A stretch of 18,394 bases of DNA from an uncultured Eubacteriales bacterium (lineage in GTDB: Bacteria; Bacillota; Clostridia; Christensenellales; Borkfalkiaceae), in contig UQZE01000027.1 in NCBI GenBank assembly GCA_900545325.1, positions 1 to 18,394 on the forward strand, written 5' to 3'. A program made the translations under genes and the position numbers. Positions within the stretch are counted from its first letter, which is position 1; every line of letters begins with the position of its first letter. The notes under the pieces were generated by a model. It searched no databases. It was not told the origin of the DNA and was given only the letters and a program-made list of their open reading frames with translations. Below are positions 7,872 to 15,692 of this stretch, piece by piece.

Positions 7872-9332
7872 TCAGCGGTTTTTTATCGAGATCGCGGGCA
7901 TCTTTTTGCCTGCGAATTCGCTGTCCATGATTCCCAGCTGTTTTTTTATGACCCCTCGCATATAGAGCGCGGGCGAAAGACAGTATTTTTCAAATGCGGA
8001 AACGTCCGCGTCTTCAACGCCCGACCAGTGCGGGAAGAGAAGTTTCACGTATGCCGCGGCGATCCGCTTGACCGCCGCCACGTCGCGCGTGTCCGCGCCC
8101 GCTTCGATCGAAATCAGCGCGTCCACGATGGAGCGCGCGGCGATATCTTCCCTCAGATCGTGCAGAATTTCCGCAAAATATTCCGTATTCAGCGCCCAGC
8201 CGCATATTTTTTTATCCTCGCTCATGCGCGGGATCCGCCAGCCTTCGATAAAGCCGTGGAAACGGTCGACGAGCGCCGAATCCCGAAAAACTTCGGGCAG
8301 GGAGGAAAACATGTTCCGCTCCGCGTTCATATCGCCCGCGTCGATATTGCCCAGCAGAACCACGCCGGCGTCCCCCTTTCCCTCTTTGACGCCCACGGTG
8401 TAAACGCCGCTTTCGAGATAGCCTTTCATCGCGCCCTGCATTTCGCTCACGTCCCCGAACCGTATGGTGGAAATCTCGTCCAGCGCGACGTAGTCGTAAT
8501 TGCTGACCAGCCCTTCCTGTTTCAGGTTCATGTCGTAAAACATCTTTGCGCGCGTCATGACGCCCCCCGAAGCCAGCCAACCGCGCTTGCTGATTTTGGA
8601 AAACAAATACGATTTGCCCGTTCCCTTCGGCGCAAGTTCGATGAGGTTGAGCCGCTTTTCGCAAAAAGGCAGAAGCCTCGTCAGCAGGGCGAGTTTCTGC
8701 TCCTCCGTATCGAAGCCCGACGCGTCGTAATCTATGGCGCCCAGCAAGACGTTCAGCCATTCTGTCGTTTCGAAATGCGCGCGCGCCTTTTTATAGTAGG
8801 CGAGATCGGTTTTGTACGGTCTGAAGTCCTTAAAATCTTCGAGCAGGATAACGCCCGCCGTGCGGCGGACTGCCGTTTCCGTGCCGTAGGAAAGCGTAAC
8901 GATTCCCCAGATCGCGCCGTTGGAAGTCAGAAACGGTTCCTTGCAGGCGTTCCAGACGTCGGGGAAAACGCGCGTTTCCTTATGCCCCACGCCCAAATCG
9001 GGCAGTTCGAAGGTGATCAGTCCCGACTTCACGTCCCGCTTTACTTCTATCTTTCCGATAAACTTCACCTGTCTGCGCTCGGACATCATTTGATCGAGAA
9101 GGGCGGGCCAGTCGCTTTTTCTCGGCACCACGCGCCTGATTTCCTGCGACACGAACGAGGCGTTCAGCCGCCCATCCTTATCCGAATATTTGCGTATGAA
9201 CCAGTCGCGGATAAAGGAGGGTATGCTCAGCGCGGCGAACTGTTCCAAGGACGAGTCCTTCTTTACGCACATTCCCTCGAAATACTTCCGCAGTTTTTCC
9301 TCCGTCGTCAAAACGTTTTCCCTCTCTTCCAT
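7872..9332 (-). CDS. BrxL-like AAA+ ATPase lacking the Lon protease domain
   Basis: 486 aa. Recognised by the BrxL-type Walker A in NLIELAPKGTGKSYLFSKIS (K240, S241), Walker B YVALDEIS (D285, E286), and the VLLGNID and LVDRFHGFIEGWRIPR segments that follow. BrxL is the Lon-related ATPase of type I BREX phage defence. From memory, full BREX BrxL is nearer 680 aa with a C-terminal Lon-like domain; this protein stops after the AAA part, so it is the short form. No other BREX gene (methylase, PglZ, BrxC) is in the window. It starts 1 nt after the stop of the serine protease gene, with GAGGA at 9342-9338 inside that gene's end, so the two are tightly coupled. It may be a DNA- or protein-handling motor; the exact substrate is unknown. 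A gap of 19 nt leads to the long TIR gene. Confidence 0.8.
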   Translation of the reverse strand: MEERENVLTTEEKLRKYFEGMCVKKDSSLEQFAALSIPSFIRDWFIRKYSDKDGRLNASFVSQEIRRVVPRKSDWPALLDQMMSERRQVKFIGKIEVKRDVKSGLITFELPDLGVGHKETRVFPDVWNACKEPFLTSNGAIWGIVTLSYGTETAVRRTAGVILLEDFKDFRPYKTDLAYYKKARAHFETTEWLNVLLGAIDYDASGFDTEEQKLALLTRLLPFCEKRLNLIELAPKGTGKSYLFSKISKRGWLASGGVMTRAKMFYDMNLKQEGLVSNYDYVALDEISTIRFGDVSEMQGAMKGYLESGVYTVGVKEGKGDAGVVLLGNIDAGDMNAERNMFSSLPEVFRDSALVDRFHGFIEGWRIPRMSEDKKICGWALNTEYFAEILHDLREDIAARSIVDALISIEAGADTRDVAAVKRIAAAYVKLLFPHWSGVEDADVSAFEKYCLSPALYMRGVIKKQLGIMDSEFAGKKMPAISIKNR

Positions 9333-9333
9333 G

Positions 9334-10110
9334 TCAGATCCTCAAAGTCCTGTCCGCCATTCTGCACTTTTCCAAAAAGTCCTCGATGACGTCCGCGGGA
9401 ATGGCGAAGTTCATGCCCTTTGCGCTGTCTATCCCCGCGACGATCGCCCCGATCACCCTGCCGTCTTCGTCGAAAACCGGACCGCCGGAATTTCCGTGGT
9501 TTGCGGCGCAGTCCGTCATCAGGCGGGGTTTTCCGTTGACCATTCTCCGCTTGTCGCTGATGATGCCGCTCGTGATGCACGTTCCCATGCCCAGCGCGTT
9601 GCCGATAACGTACAGTTTCTGGCCGTTGCGGACGGGTTCTTCCGAAAAAGTAACGCCCTTCATCTTTGCGGGCGCGCCGGTAAGGCGGATGAGCGCCAGA
9701 TCCTCTCCCGCGCCGCTGCCGCCGCGGTCGTCGCCGAGGGCGATGATCTGCGCCGGCACCGTTTTGCCGCATACGTAAGCCTTTACCTCGTCCACGGGAC
9801 GGCCGTTTTCGGTTACGACGTGCGTATTCGTTACGGCATAACCGTTGTTGCCCACGGCGAAACCGGAACCCGCGTAGCAGTTGTTTCCCGCGCGGCAGGT
9901 CAACTCCATCACGGAGTCGATACACGTTTCAAACACCCTTTCCCCCGCGTCCTTTTTCTGCGAAACGGGGGTGGCGTTCACTACGGGCGCTTTTTCCTTT
10001 GCAAATGTATATACGTTGTCGCAGCAGGTACAGCGCAGCGTATAACCGTTGTCGTCCTCTTTCACAACCACGCAGTCGCCGCCGCAGGTCTTGCAAATTT
10101 TATCGTACAT
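9334..10110 (-). CDS. zinc ribbon-trypsin-like serine protease, cytoplasmic
   Basis: 258 aa. N-terminal zinc ribbon (C6, C9, C27, C30), then an HtrA/trypsin-fold protease from about residue 58. Triad: H97 in TNTHVV, D137 in DLALIRL, S208 in GNSGGPV; all are present, as is the substrate-edge segment GMNFAIP. HtrA enzymes normally have a signal or anchor and a PDZ domain; this one has neither, so it should be a soluble intracellular protease. The zinc ribbon is of the same type as those on the two TIR proteins of the operon and probably serves as a shared docking or sensing part. GGAGG overlaps the end of the AAA gene 13 nt upstream. In context it could be an effector protease, or could process the ESCRT-III-like, SPFH or TIR proteins; neither can be decided from sequence. 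Confidence 0.87.
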   Translation of the reverse strand: MYDKICKTCGGDCVVVKEDDNGYTLRCTCCDNVYTFAKEKAPVVNATPVSQKKDAGERVFETCIDSVMELTCRAGNNCYAGSGFAVGNNGYAVTNTHVVTENGRPVDEVKAYVCGKTVPAQIIALGDDRGGSGAGEDLALIRLTGAPAKMKGVTFSEEPVRNGQKLYVIGNALGMGTCITSGIISDKRRMVNGKPRLMTDCAANHGNSGGPVFDEDGRVIGAIVAGIDSAKGMNFAIPADVIEDFLEKCRMADRTLRI

Positions 10111-10123
10111 ATTCCGAACCTCC

Positions 10124-11620
10124 CTAAATATCGAAATCCCTTTCTTCCATTCCCTTGACGAATTCTATCGTCTTTTCCGCCAGTTTCTTTCCGTCGCCGA
10201 ATACTTCCGCAACGTATTTTCCCGTCTCTACGGCAAGCGGCTCGCTGATAAAGTTGCGTATGTGCTTTTCGCAGCCGTAATAGCCGCCGCCGATCTTTAC
10301 CGAAGCGGACGAAACGTTCGCGTTCACGAAAAATTCCAACCGAGGCTTTTCGTCGGGCGAAAGACTGATCTTTTCCGCCGCGAATTCCACCTCCGCCCGC
10401 TGTTCCGCGGCGGGCGGTACAGCCGCGGTTTCCCGCTCTTGCGGCTTTTCGCCGTGCGGCGCCGTTTCCGCAGGAAAAGCGGCGAGTTCTTCTCTTTCTC
10501 CGATCCCCGCGTAAGCCTCAAACGCCTTGATTTCCCGTTTATCCACGGAAGGGCGCACCGAACGGAGCGCCTTGACGAAGTCCGCGCGCTCCACGGGCAC
10601 GATTCCGCCGCTTTTTATGGCGCGCAAAACGGGATCTTCCTTTGCCCTGTCGCACGCTTCGTCGATATCCGCGCCGCTGTATCCCTCGCTCATTCTCACC
10701 AGCTCCTCTATATCGACGTCCGCAGCCAAAGGCGCGTTTTTCACGCCCTTTTCAAAGAGGAACCTGCGCGCAGGCGCGTCGGGCAGAGGGACGTAAATCT
10801 TCTGCGAAAACCGTCCGGAACGCATTGCCGCGCCGTCTATATCCCACGGACGGTTGGTCGCGCCCAGTAAAAGCAGATTCGGATTTCTGCCGACAAAGCC
10901 GTCTATCTGCTGTAAAAATTCATTCACGCGCTTATCGTTGTGCGTATCCACGCCGCGGCGGCCTATAAGCGAGTCCATTTCGTCGATAAAGATGATTGCG
11001 AGTTTGTCTTTGCGCGCCGTTTCGAACAGCGAATTGATGTTCTTTTCGGATTCGCCCACCCATTTGCTGACGATATCCGAACCTTTCACGGCGTAAAAGG
11101 TGGCGCCGACCTCGCAGGCGATTGCCTTGGCGATCATGGTCTTGCCCGTGCCGGGCGGGCCGTATAAAAGTACGCCGCCGCCCGTCTTTTTGCCGTACGC
11201 AGCGTACTTATCGGGATATTTGAGCGGATTGATCATACGGGTCGTAATGGCTTTTTTTACGTCATCCAGCCCCGCGATGTCGGAAAAACGCACGTTCGGG
11301 ATTTCCGCCGCCGCCCATTCCTTCGCCTCGCCGTCCTCGTTCTGCGCGCCCGCCTGCGGCGTGCCGAAATCCTTTTCAAAGCGCTTGTTTTCGATGGACG
11401 TTTCCGCGTTTTCCGCAATCTCTATCAAGCGTTTCGCCCGTTCGAGACGCGCTTTTTTGAGTTCGGGAGAGGATAGTTTTGCTAGTTTCAGCAAGGTTTC
11501 CGCCGCGAGCATATAATTGCGCTTGGCAAGTTCTGCGTTCCCCTCGTTCATGGCGCGCTTTGCGTTTTCGTAATACATATTGAATTTGTCGTTCAACAGA
11601 TTTATGCTGATGTTATCCAT
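10124..11620 (-). CDS. Vps4-like AAA ATPase with N-terminal MIT-like domain
   Basis: 498 aa. Residues about 8-75 are three amphipathic helices that read like an MIT domain (YYENAKRAMNEGNAELAKRN and on). After a linker comes a classical meiotic-clade AAA module beginning RFSDIAGLDDVKKAI. It has Walker A GPPGTGKT (K160), pore loop SDIVSKWVGESEKN (W187), Walker B IIFIDEMD (D213, E214), sensor LLGATNRPWDID, and R267/R270 as candidate arginine fingers. The pore loop and GATN-PW-D region are closer to eukaryotic Vps4/katanin than to FtsH or ClpX. Vps4 uses MIT to bind tails of ESCRT-III subunits and pull filaments apart; the gene directly upstream codes for such a subunit-like protein. The C-terminal part differs from Vps4: an Ala/Pro/Glu-rich linker (about 375-420), then a beta-rich domain (about 425-495) that is PEGA-like. 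Conclusion: a probable ESCRT-III-type disassembly ATPase. Confidence 0.88.
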   Translation of the reverse strand: MDNISINLLNDKFNMYYENAKRAMNEGNAELAKRNYMLAAETLLKLAKLSSPELKKARLERAKRLIEIAENAETSIENKRFEKDFGTPQAGAQNEDGEAKEWAAAEIPNVRFSDIAGLDDVKKAITTRMINPLKYPDKYAAYGKKTGGGVLLYGPPGTGKTMIAKAIACEVGATFYAVKGSDIVSKWVGESEKNINSLFETARKDKLAIIFIDEMDSLIGRRGVDTHNDKRVNEFLQQIDGFVGRNPNLLLLGATNRPWDIDGAAMRSGRFSQKIYVPLPDAPARRFLFEKGVKNAPLAADVDIEELVRMSEGYSGADIDEACDRAKEDPVLRAIKSGGIVPVERADFVKALRSVRPSVDKREIKAFEAYAGIGEREELAAFPAETAPHGEKPQERETAAVPPAAEQRAEVEFAAEKISLSPDEKPRLEFFVNANVSSASVKIGGGYYGCEKHIRNFISEPLAVETGKYVAEVFGDGKKLAEKTIEFVKGMEERDFDI

Positions 11621-11647
11621 ATTTTCACCCGCCCCGCATGTTCGCGC

Positions 11648-12232
11648 TTATTCTGCGTTCATTTTCTTTTGGAGTTCTTCGAGTTCCTTGTCTATCGCGT
11701 CGTCCCCGAATTCGTCCAGCCCCGCCTGACGGTCAATCATTTCCTTAATCTCTTTGTCGTCTATGGAATCGGTGCTGCCCTGCGCGGATTTGAAGGTGTC
11801 CTGGCTGGTTTCCATAAACATATCCATCTGCTCCGCCTGCCGTTCGGCGTTGCCCATGGCGAGTTCGAACTGCTTTTGCACCTTGATGAATTCCTTTTCG
11901 TCGGCGAGGCGCGCCATTTCCTTGCTGAGAACGCTCATGCCGCCCAGAAATTCCTTGGTCATCATGGTCATGTCCTTCATCTGGGAGGTAATCTCGAAAT
12001 TCAGAAGCATTTCCTGCGCGCGCTTTTGCTGTAAAAGCGTCATTTTATACCCCGTCAGCGCGAGATTATACTGCGCTTCCAGGCCGTTTTTCTTTGCGGT
12101 CTTCGCCTTTTCCACGAAAACTTTTTTCTGCTCTTCCAGCGCGTTGATCTGCTTGTTCATGGTGTTGATCGTGCGCTTTACAAGCATTTTCTTTTCTATT
12201 TCCTTTTCCTGTCTGCTCTTGAATATTGCCAT
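11648..12232 (-). CDS. ESCRT-III/Snf7-like filament protein
   Basis: 194 aa, all helical. It starts MAIFKSRQ, has a basic N-terminal half (net about +10 in the first 72 residues) and an acidic tail (net about -8 in the last 40), the charge layout of ESCRT-III proteins. Residues 10-80 fit the long helix hairpin of Snf7/CHMP; Met-rich helices follow (86-140). The tail, IKEMIDRQAGLDEFGDDAID then KELEELQKK, resembles the alpha-5/tail region of human CHMP4 as I remember it (GFGEEFDEDELMAELEELE). It is a candidate MIT-binding motif for the Vps4-like ATPase encoded 27 nt downstream. ESCRT-III proteins polymerise on membranes to bend, cut or seal them. Known bacterial relatives are PspA and Vipp1, which lack a Vps4 partner; here the partner is present. 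Plain coiled coil is the alternative. Ribosome site GAGGTG precedes ATG 12232. Confidence 0.72.
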   Translation of the reverse strand: MAIFKSRQEKEIEKKMLVKRTINTMNKQINALEEQKKVFVEKAKTAKKNGLEAQYNLALTGYKMTLLQQKRAQEMLLNFEITSQMKDMTMMTKEFLGGMSVLSKEMARLADEKEFIKVQKQFELAMGNAERQAEQMDMFMETSQDTFKSAQGSTDSIDDKEIKEMIDRQAGLDEFGDDAIDKELEELQKKMNAE

Positions 12233-12275
12233 TTTACACCTCTTTACGAATTACGCAAATTTTTGGACGCCCTTT

Positions 12276-15074
12276 TCAATCCGCCCAGGGATAGCTCGGC
12301 AGCCGCACGCCGGAAAGCGTGCACGCCTTTTCTACGCCGATATAGTAATGTCCTGTATATCCTTCAATGCTAAATTCATAAACTTCCCCGCCGCGTGTCA
12401 GTCCGAAATCATTGCTGACAGATACGAAATCGTACCCCTCAATCACCTGCGGTTCGTCGATAAGAGACCCTACGTTAAAATAAACAGCCGTTCCTTCTGA
12501 ACGAATACCGTAATCATGGCCACTGGCACATATAAAATCGGTGCAAGCCGCTGGATCAGAATTTCTTAAAAGCGCACCCGACAGATTAACCGACCCGTCT
12601 TCTTTACGGGCGATTACGCCGCCGCCTATTGCAAACACCGCCTCGTATTGATCCGCGGCGAGATTGTTTTCATCGTTGCCGTTAAAACCTGAGAATACCG
12701 TACTGCCGTCTGCTTTCAGTCCGACGATATATGCACCCGAATAACTGATCATGCGTATATCTTTCCATTTGGAAACATCAAGCTTTTCTCCGCATCCCTG
12801 TCTTTTCGCCGCCGTAGTCTTCACCGTGCCGTCCGCCTTCAGGGCAAAAACGTCGTTGCCTACGCATGTCAGCTGCACGATATTTTCCCAATCGGCAACT
12901 TTTTTCTCATGAAATTCACTATTTGTAAGAATGCGGCCGTCCTCTGTCAAAGCTAAAATTGTATTATCTGACATCCACGCCTGCGAAATCGAAACCACTC
13001 CTTCCCAATTTTCCTCAACGGTTTCCGAGGAAGACGAATCCAACGATGTACAAGAAATTTTGCCGTTTTCTTCCAAATAGATCAGCTGATTTGATTCGGT
13101 ATTAACAAACCACGTTTCTTTCGGGACGAAATTCGCCCACAGGGCATAGCTCTTTTCCCACGCGTCGCTGTACCCCGCCGCTTTGCCGTAGGTCGTCGCC
13201 GCAAGGTAAGTTTCCCCTTCCGATTCATATTCGCCCGCAAGGCCGTAATAACTTTCTTTTAGTAATTGCTCGCTGTCCTTATATCCGCCTAAATTTTTGA
13301 AAAGAGCGACAGCCTGTTGGTAATCCCCCACGGCAAGCGTATTTTTTGCCTTTTCATAGCGATTAGGATTGACGATTAAGAACTGTACGGCAAAAAATCC
13401 GGCAACGGCGACAGCGACCGCCGCGACGCAGGAAGTGATCGCAATCATTTTTTTCCGCTTACGGCGTCTTTCCCGCGCCAGACGTTCCTCTTCCTGTCGG
13501 CGTTTTTCCTCTGCCCGATGTTTTTTCATTTCCGCTTTGTGGCGGCGTTCTTCCTCCGCCCGACGTTTTTTCTCTTCTTCTTGCTGAAGCCTGCACTCTT
13601 CCTGAATACGGAGTTCTTCTTCGATTTCTGCTTTCCGCTCGGCGATGGCGGCGTTTTTCTTTTTCAAAAGCTCCGAAACGGAGGTGCGCAGATTTTGAAT
13701 TTCTTCCCGCGTGTTTGCAGAGGCATATTTTTCGGCGTTAGAAAAATATTTTCCGCCCAACAGCCCGCCGACGTACTGCTCGTTTGCCGAAACGCCGCTG
13801 TCGCACTCCTGCAGCGTCGCCCCCGTTTCAGCCAGCTCGCGGTCTGCGGTTCGCAGTATGCCCGCCGCGTCCTTTACGCTGTTTGCGGCGTAGTATAACC
13901 CCAGCCAGGCCTCGGCGTTTTCCGGGTCGGCGTCCAGCACCTTATTATAATAGTTTTGCGCCGCGCCGTAATCCCCGCTTTCCGATTCCTGCCTTGCGCG
14001 CTTTAACAGGGTGTTTACCGTAGCGCTCGCGCCCGTTGCGGGCGCGGCCGTCGCCGCCACGTTTTTCAGCCGTTCTTCCAAAGCGCGCTGCTGTTCTTCA
14101 AACGCTTTTTTCTGTTCTTCGATCTGGCGGCGGATCTCTTCCGCTTCGTCGTTTTTGTGCGTCAAGCCGAATTTTGCGGCCAAAGCGTCCGCTATTTCTA
14201 TCTCATAGCCGCCCGCGGGATATTTGGCGAGATTTATTCCCTGCGTGCGCAAAAATGCGGGCAGCGCGTTCGGGGACATTCCCTCGAACACCGCGCACCC
14301 TGCGCCCGACAGATTTTCGTCAAACACCCTGTCGCGGTAACGCGACCATTCGTTTTTCACCCACGCGGAATTCATGTTCTCTTCGCTCGCCGCCACGAGG
14401 ATAAAGAATTTACAGCTGTAAAGCGCCTTGAAAATGATCGGCTCGAAATCTTCCCCTATCCTGTCGCGCAACGTTACTTCGGAAAAAAACGTTTTTATGC
14501 CGCGCCTTTCAAGCTCGTCGTAAATCCGCCGCGCCACGCCGCGTTCTTTGGTCGGCTTGCCCTCTTCGTCCGTCGATTTAAAGGAAATAAAGACGTCGAA
14601 ATCCTCCTCGTCTTCCAGCCGCCTTTTTATGCTTTTCTGCAAACGGTCTATCACCGCCGCGCGGCGCTCGTAAATCTCCCGCTGTTCCGCGGGGGCGTTT
14701 TCAAGCGCCTTTATGTAGTTTTCGTCCTCTAAAATGCTCTTTTTCACCGTGCGGCGGCAGGTCGGCACCCGTTTCCGCGTGCGCGGATCCTCCACGTATT
14801 CTATGCCGTAGGTGCTCAAAGCAAGCCCCCAAAACGCCTCCGCGTCGTCGGGGTTCCGCTCCGCCACAAGTTTATATTCCGCAATGGCTCCGTCGAAATC
14901 GTTGCGCAGCCGCAAGGCGTTGGCACGATTTAAAGCGAGGGTCAGCGCCTCGCTTTTTTCCTCCTTGAAAAAATATTCGTTGCCGCAGAACGAACAGACG
15001 GCGCTCTTTTTGTCCGCCGCGTAGATCAGCGTTCCGCCGCACGTTTCACACGTCTGCAAAACTTTGTTTTCCAT
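12276..15074 (-). CDS. zinc ribbon-TPR-TIR protein with one membrane span and RCC1-like outer domain
   Basis: 932 aa. Order: zinc ribbon (C9, C12, C27, C30); TPR (about 40-80); conserved block GIEYVEDPRTRKRVPTC (90-106); TIR about 158-300 (FDVFISFKSTDEEG; BB-loop TFFSEVTLRDRIG; E211 in FEPIIFKAL at the NADase position; VKNEWSRY). After that come a coiled coil (310-340), TPR (355-400) and a very charged helix (465-542). A single span follows at 543-567 (IAITSCVAAVAVAVAGFFAV) after RRRKRKK, placing the N-terminus inside by the positive-inside rule. Outside would be a TPR-like segment with GGYKDSEQ (570-645) and RCC1-like beta-propeller repeats (about 650-910), visible as LALTEDGRI, FALKADGTV, VGLKADGST and IARKEDGSV. 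A transmembrane sensor with an inner TIR enzyme is a natural reading. No signal peptide is present. AGGAG lies 4 nt before ATG 15074. Confidence 0.88.
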   Translation of the reverse strand: MENKVLQTCETCGGTLIYAADKKSAVCSFCGNEYFFKEEKSEALTLALNRANALRLRNDFDGAIAEYKLVAERNPDDAEAFWGLALSTYGIEYVEDPRTRKRVPTCRRTVKKSILEDENYIKALENAPAEQREIYERRAAVIDRLQKSIKRRLEDEEDFDVFISFKSTDEEGKPTKERGVARRIYDELERRGIKTFFSEVTLRDRIGEDFEPIIFKALYSCKFFILVAASEENMNSAWVKNEWSRYRDRVFDENLSGAGCAVFEGMSPNALPAFLRTQGINLAKYPAGGYEIEIADALAAKFGLTHKNDEAEEIRRQIEEQKKAFEEQQRALEERLKNVAATAAPATGASATVNTLLKRARQESESGDYGAAQNYYNKVLDADPENAEAWLGLYYAANSVKDAAGILRTADRELAETGATLQECDSGVSANEQYVGGLLGGKYFSNAEKYASANTREEIQNLRTSVSELLKKKNAAIAERKAEIEEELRIQEECRLQQEEEKKRRAEEERRHKAEMKKHRAEEKRRQEEERLARERRRKRKKMIAITSCVAAVAVAVAGFFAVQFLIVNPNRYEKAKNTLAVGDYQQAVALFKNLGGYKDSEQLLKESYYGLAGEYESEGETYLAATTYGKAAGYSDAWEKSYALWANFVPKETWFVNTESNQLIYLEENGKISCTSLDSSSSETVEENWEGVVSISQAWMSDNTILALTEDGRILTNSEFHEKKVADWENIVQLTCVGNDVFALKADGTVKTTAAKRQGCGEKLDVSKWKDIRMISYSGAYIVGLKADGSTVFSGFNGNDENNLAADQYEAVFAIGGGVIARKEDGSVNLSGALLRNSDPAACTDFICASGHDYGIRSEGTAVYFNVGSLIDEPQVIEGYDFVSVSNDFGLTRGGEVYEFSIEGYTGHYYIGVEKACTLSGVRLPSYPWAD

Positions 15075-15087
15075 AACTCTCCTATTT

Positions 15088-15681
15088 TCAACTTAACTTT
15101 TCACCGTGCGCGTCCCCGCGTGCGGCGGAGGCCATGTTCCTTTCGTCCTCAAGCTGTTCTTCCGTTTCGAACATAGCCAGAAGCTCGTCGTCATGACCTG
15201 CCACGCCGTAAATCCTTTCGTTCTCCACGTAACCGCTCTGCACCTCCATCCACGTATCGTCCGCGGCGGTCAGAACGTTTTCGCCCTGCACCTTGGTGTT
15301 GAGCGCCTTATTCAAAAATACGGCGAGCCCGCGCTGGTCTGCCAGCAGATTGCCGAGGGACACCTTGCCCGTGTTTGCGAAAAAGGTATTGTCGTCTATC
15401 GCGGTCTTTAATTTGCGCAAAAGCTTTGCGTTGTATAAAAGATACATGCCGCGCTTGACGTCCGCTTCGTTTTCCTCTTTCAGATCGTTTATCTTTTTTG
15501 CGTAAAAAAGCCGTATCTCGCGGGACTTTTCCCTTTTGCCCTTTTCGAGAAGCTCCTCGATCTTCTTGGCGCGGTCGACAATGCCGCTTTCGATATCCGC
15601 CTCCTGCTTTTCGAGCGTGCAGATGGCGTCCACCACCTCTTCGCGTTTCAATTTGTCGTATTTACTCTTAAACGGCCACAT
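15088..15681 (-). CDS. helical protein, possible second ESCRT-III-like subunit
   Basis: 197 aa. It begins MWPFKSKYDKLKREEVVDAI and continues as long charged helices to about residue 97. A non-helical patch around 100-120 (FFANTGKVSLGNLL) and an acidic end (HDDELLAMFETEEQLEDE, about 163-180) follow. Start (MxxFKS), length, basic-to-acidic charge run and helix layout match the Snf7-like protein three genes on, so a divergent paralogue is likely, although identity is too low to be certain by eye. ESCRT-III systems commonly use two or more co-polymerising subunits. The alternative is an unrelated adaptor coiled coil. GGGGAG at 15692-15687 precedes ATG 15681, 11 nt after the previous gene. Confidence 0.55.
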   Translation of the reverse strand: MWPFKSKYDKLKREEVVDAICTLEKQEADIESGIVDRAKKIEELLEKGKREKSREIRLFYAKKINDLKEENEADVKRGMYLLYNAKLLRKLKTAIDDNTFFANTGKVSLGNLLADQRGLAVFLNKALNTKVQGENVLTAADDTWMEVQSGYVENERIYGVAGHDDELLAMFETEEQLEDERNMASAARGDAHGEKLS

Positions 15682-15692
15682 CAGCGCTCCCC

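Noticed and set aside
7872..9332. A BREX phage-defence locus
   Set aside because: Only the BrxL-like gene is present and it is the short form; no PglZ, methylase, BrxC, BrxA or BrxB gene is in the window.
6263..9389. Long plus-strand open frames of 530 and 542 codons opposite the TIR and BrxL-like genes
   Set aside because: They are antisense to clearly coding genes with recognisable motifs, contain no recognisable domain, have runs of Arg/Phe/Ala-Val typical of reverse-frame translation, and lack convincing ribosome sites.
9334..10110. Periplasmic DegP/HtrA-type quality-control protease
   Set aside because: No signal peptide, membrane anchor or PDZ domain; the N-terminus is a zinc ribbon.
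10124..11620. FtsH, ClpX or Lon-type proteolytic AAA
   Set aside because: No zinc protease motif, no ClpX zinc finger and no peptidase domain; the pore loop and MIT-like N-terminus point to the Vps4/katanin group.
11648..12232. A PspA/Vipp1 orthologue
   Set aside because: It lacks the usual PspA start and length and has an acidic eukaryote-like tail; same superfamily at most.
12233..12275. Internal promoter in the widest gap of the operon
   Set aside because: The 43-nt gap has no acceptable -35/-10 pair and only a ribosome site for the next gene.
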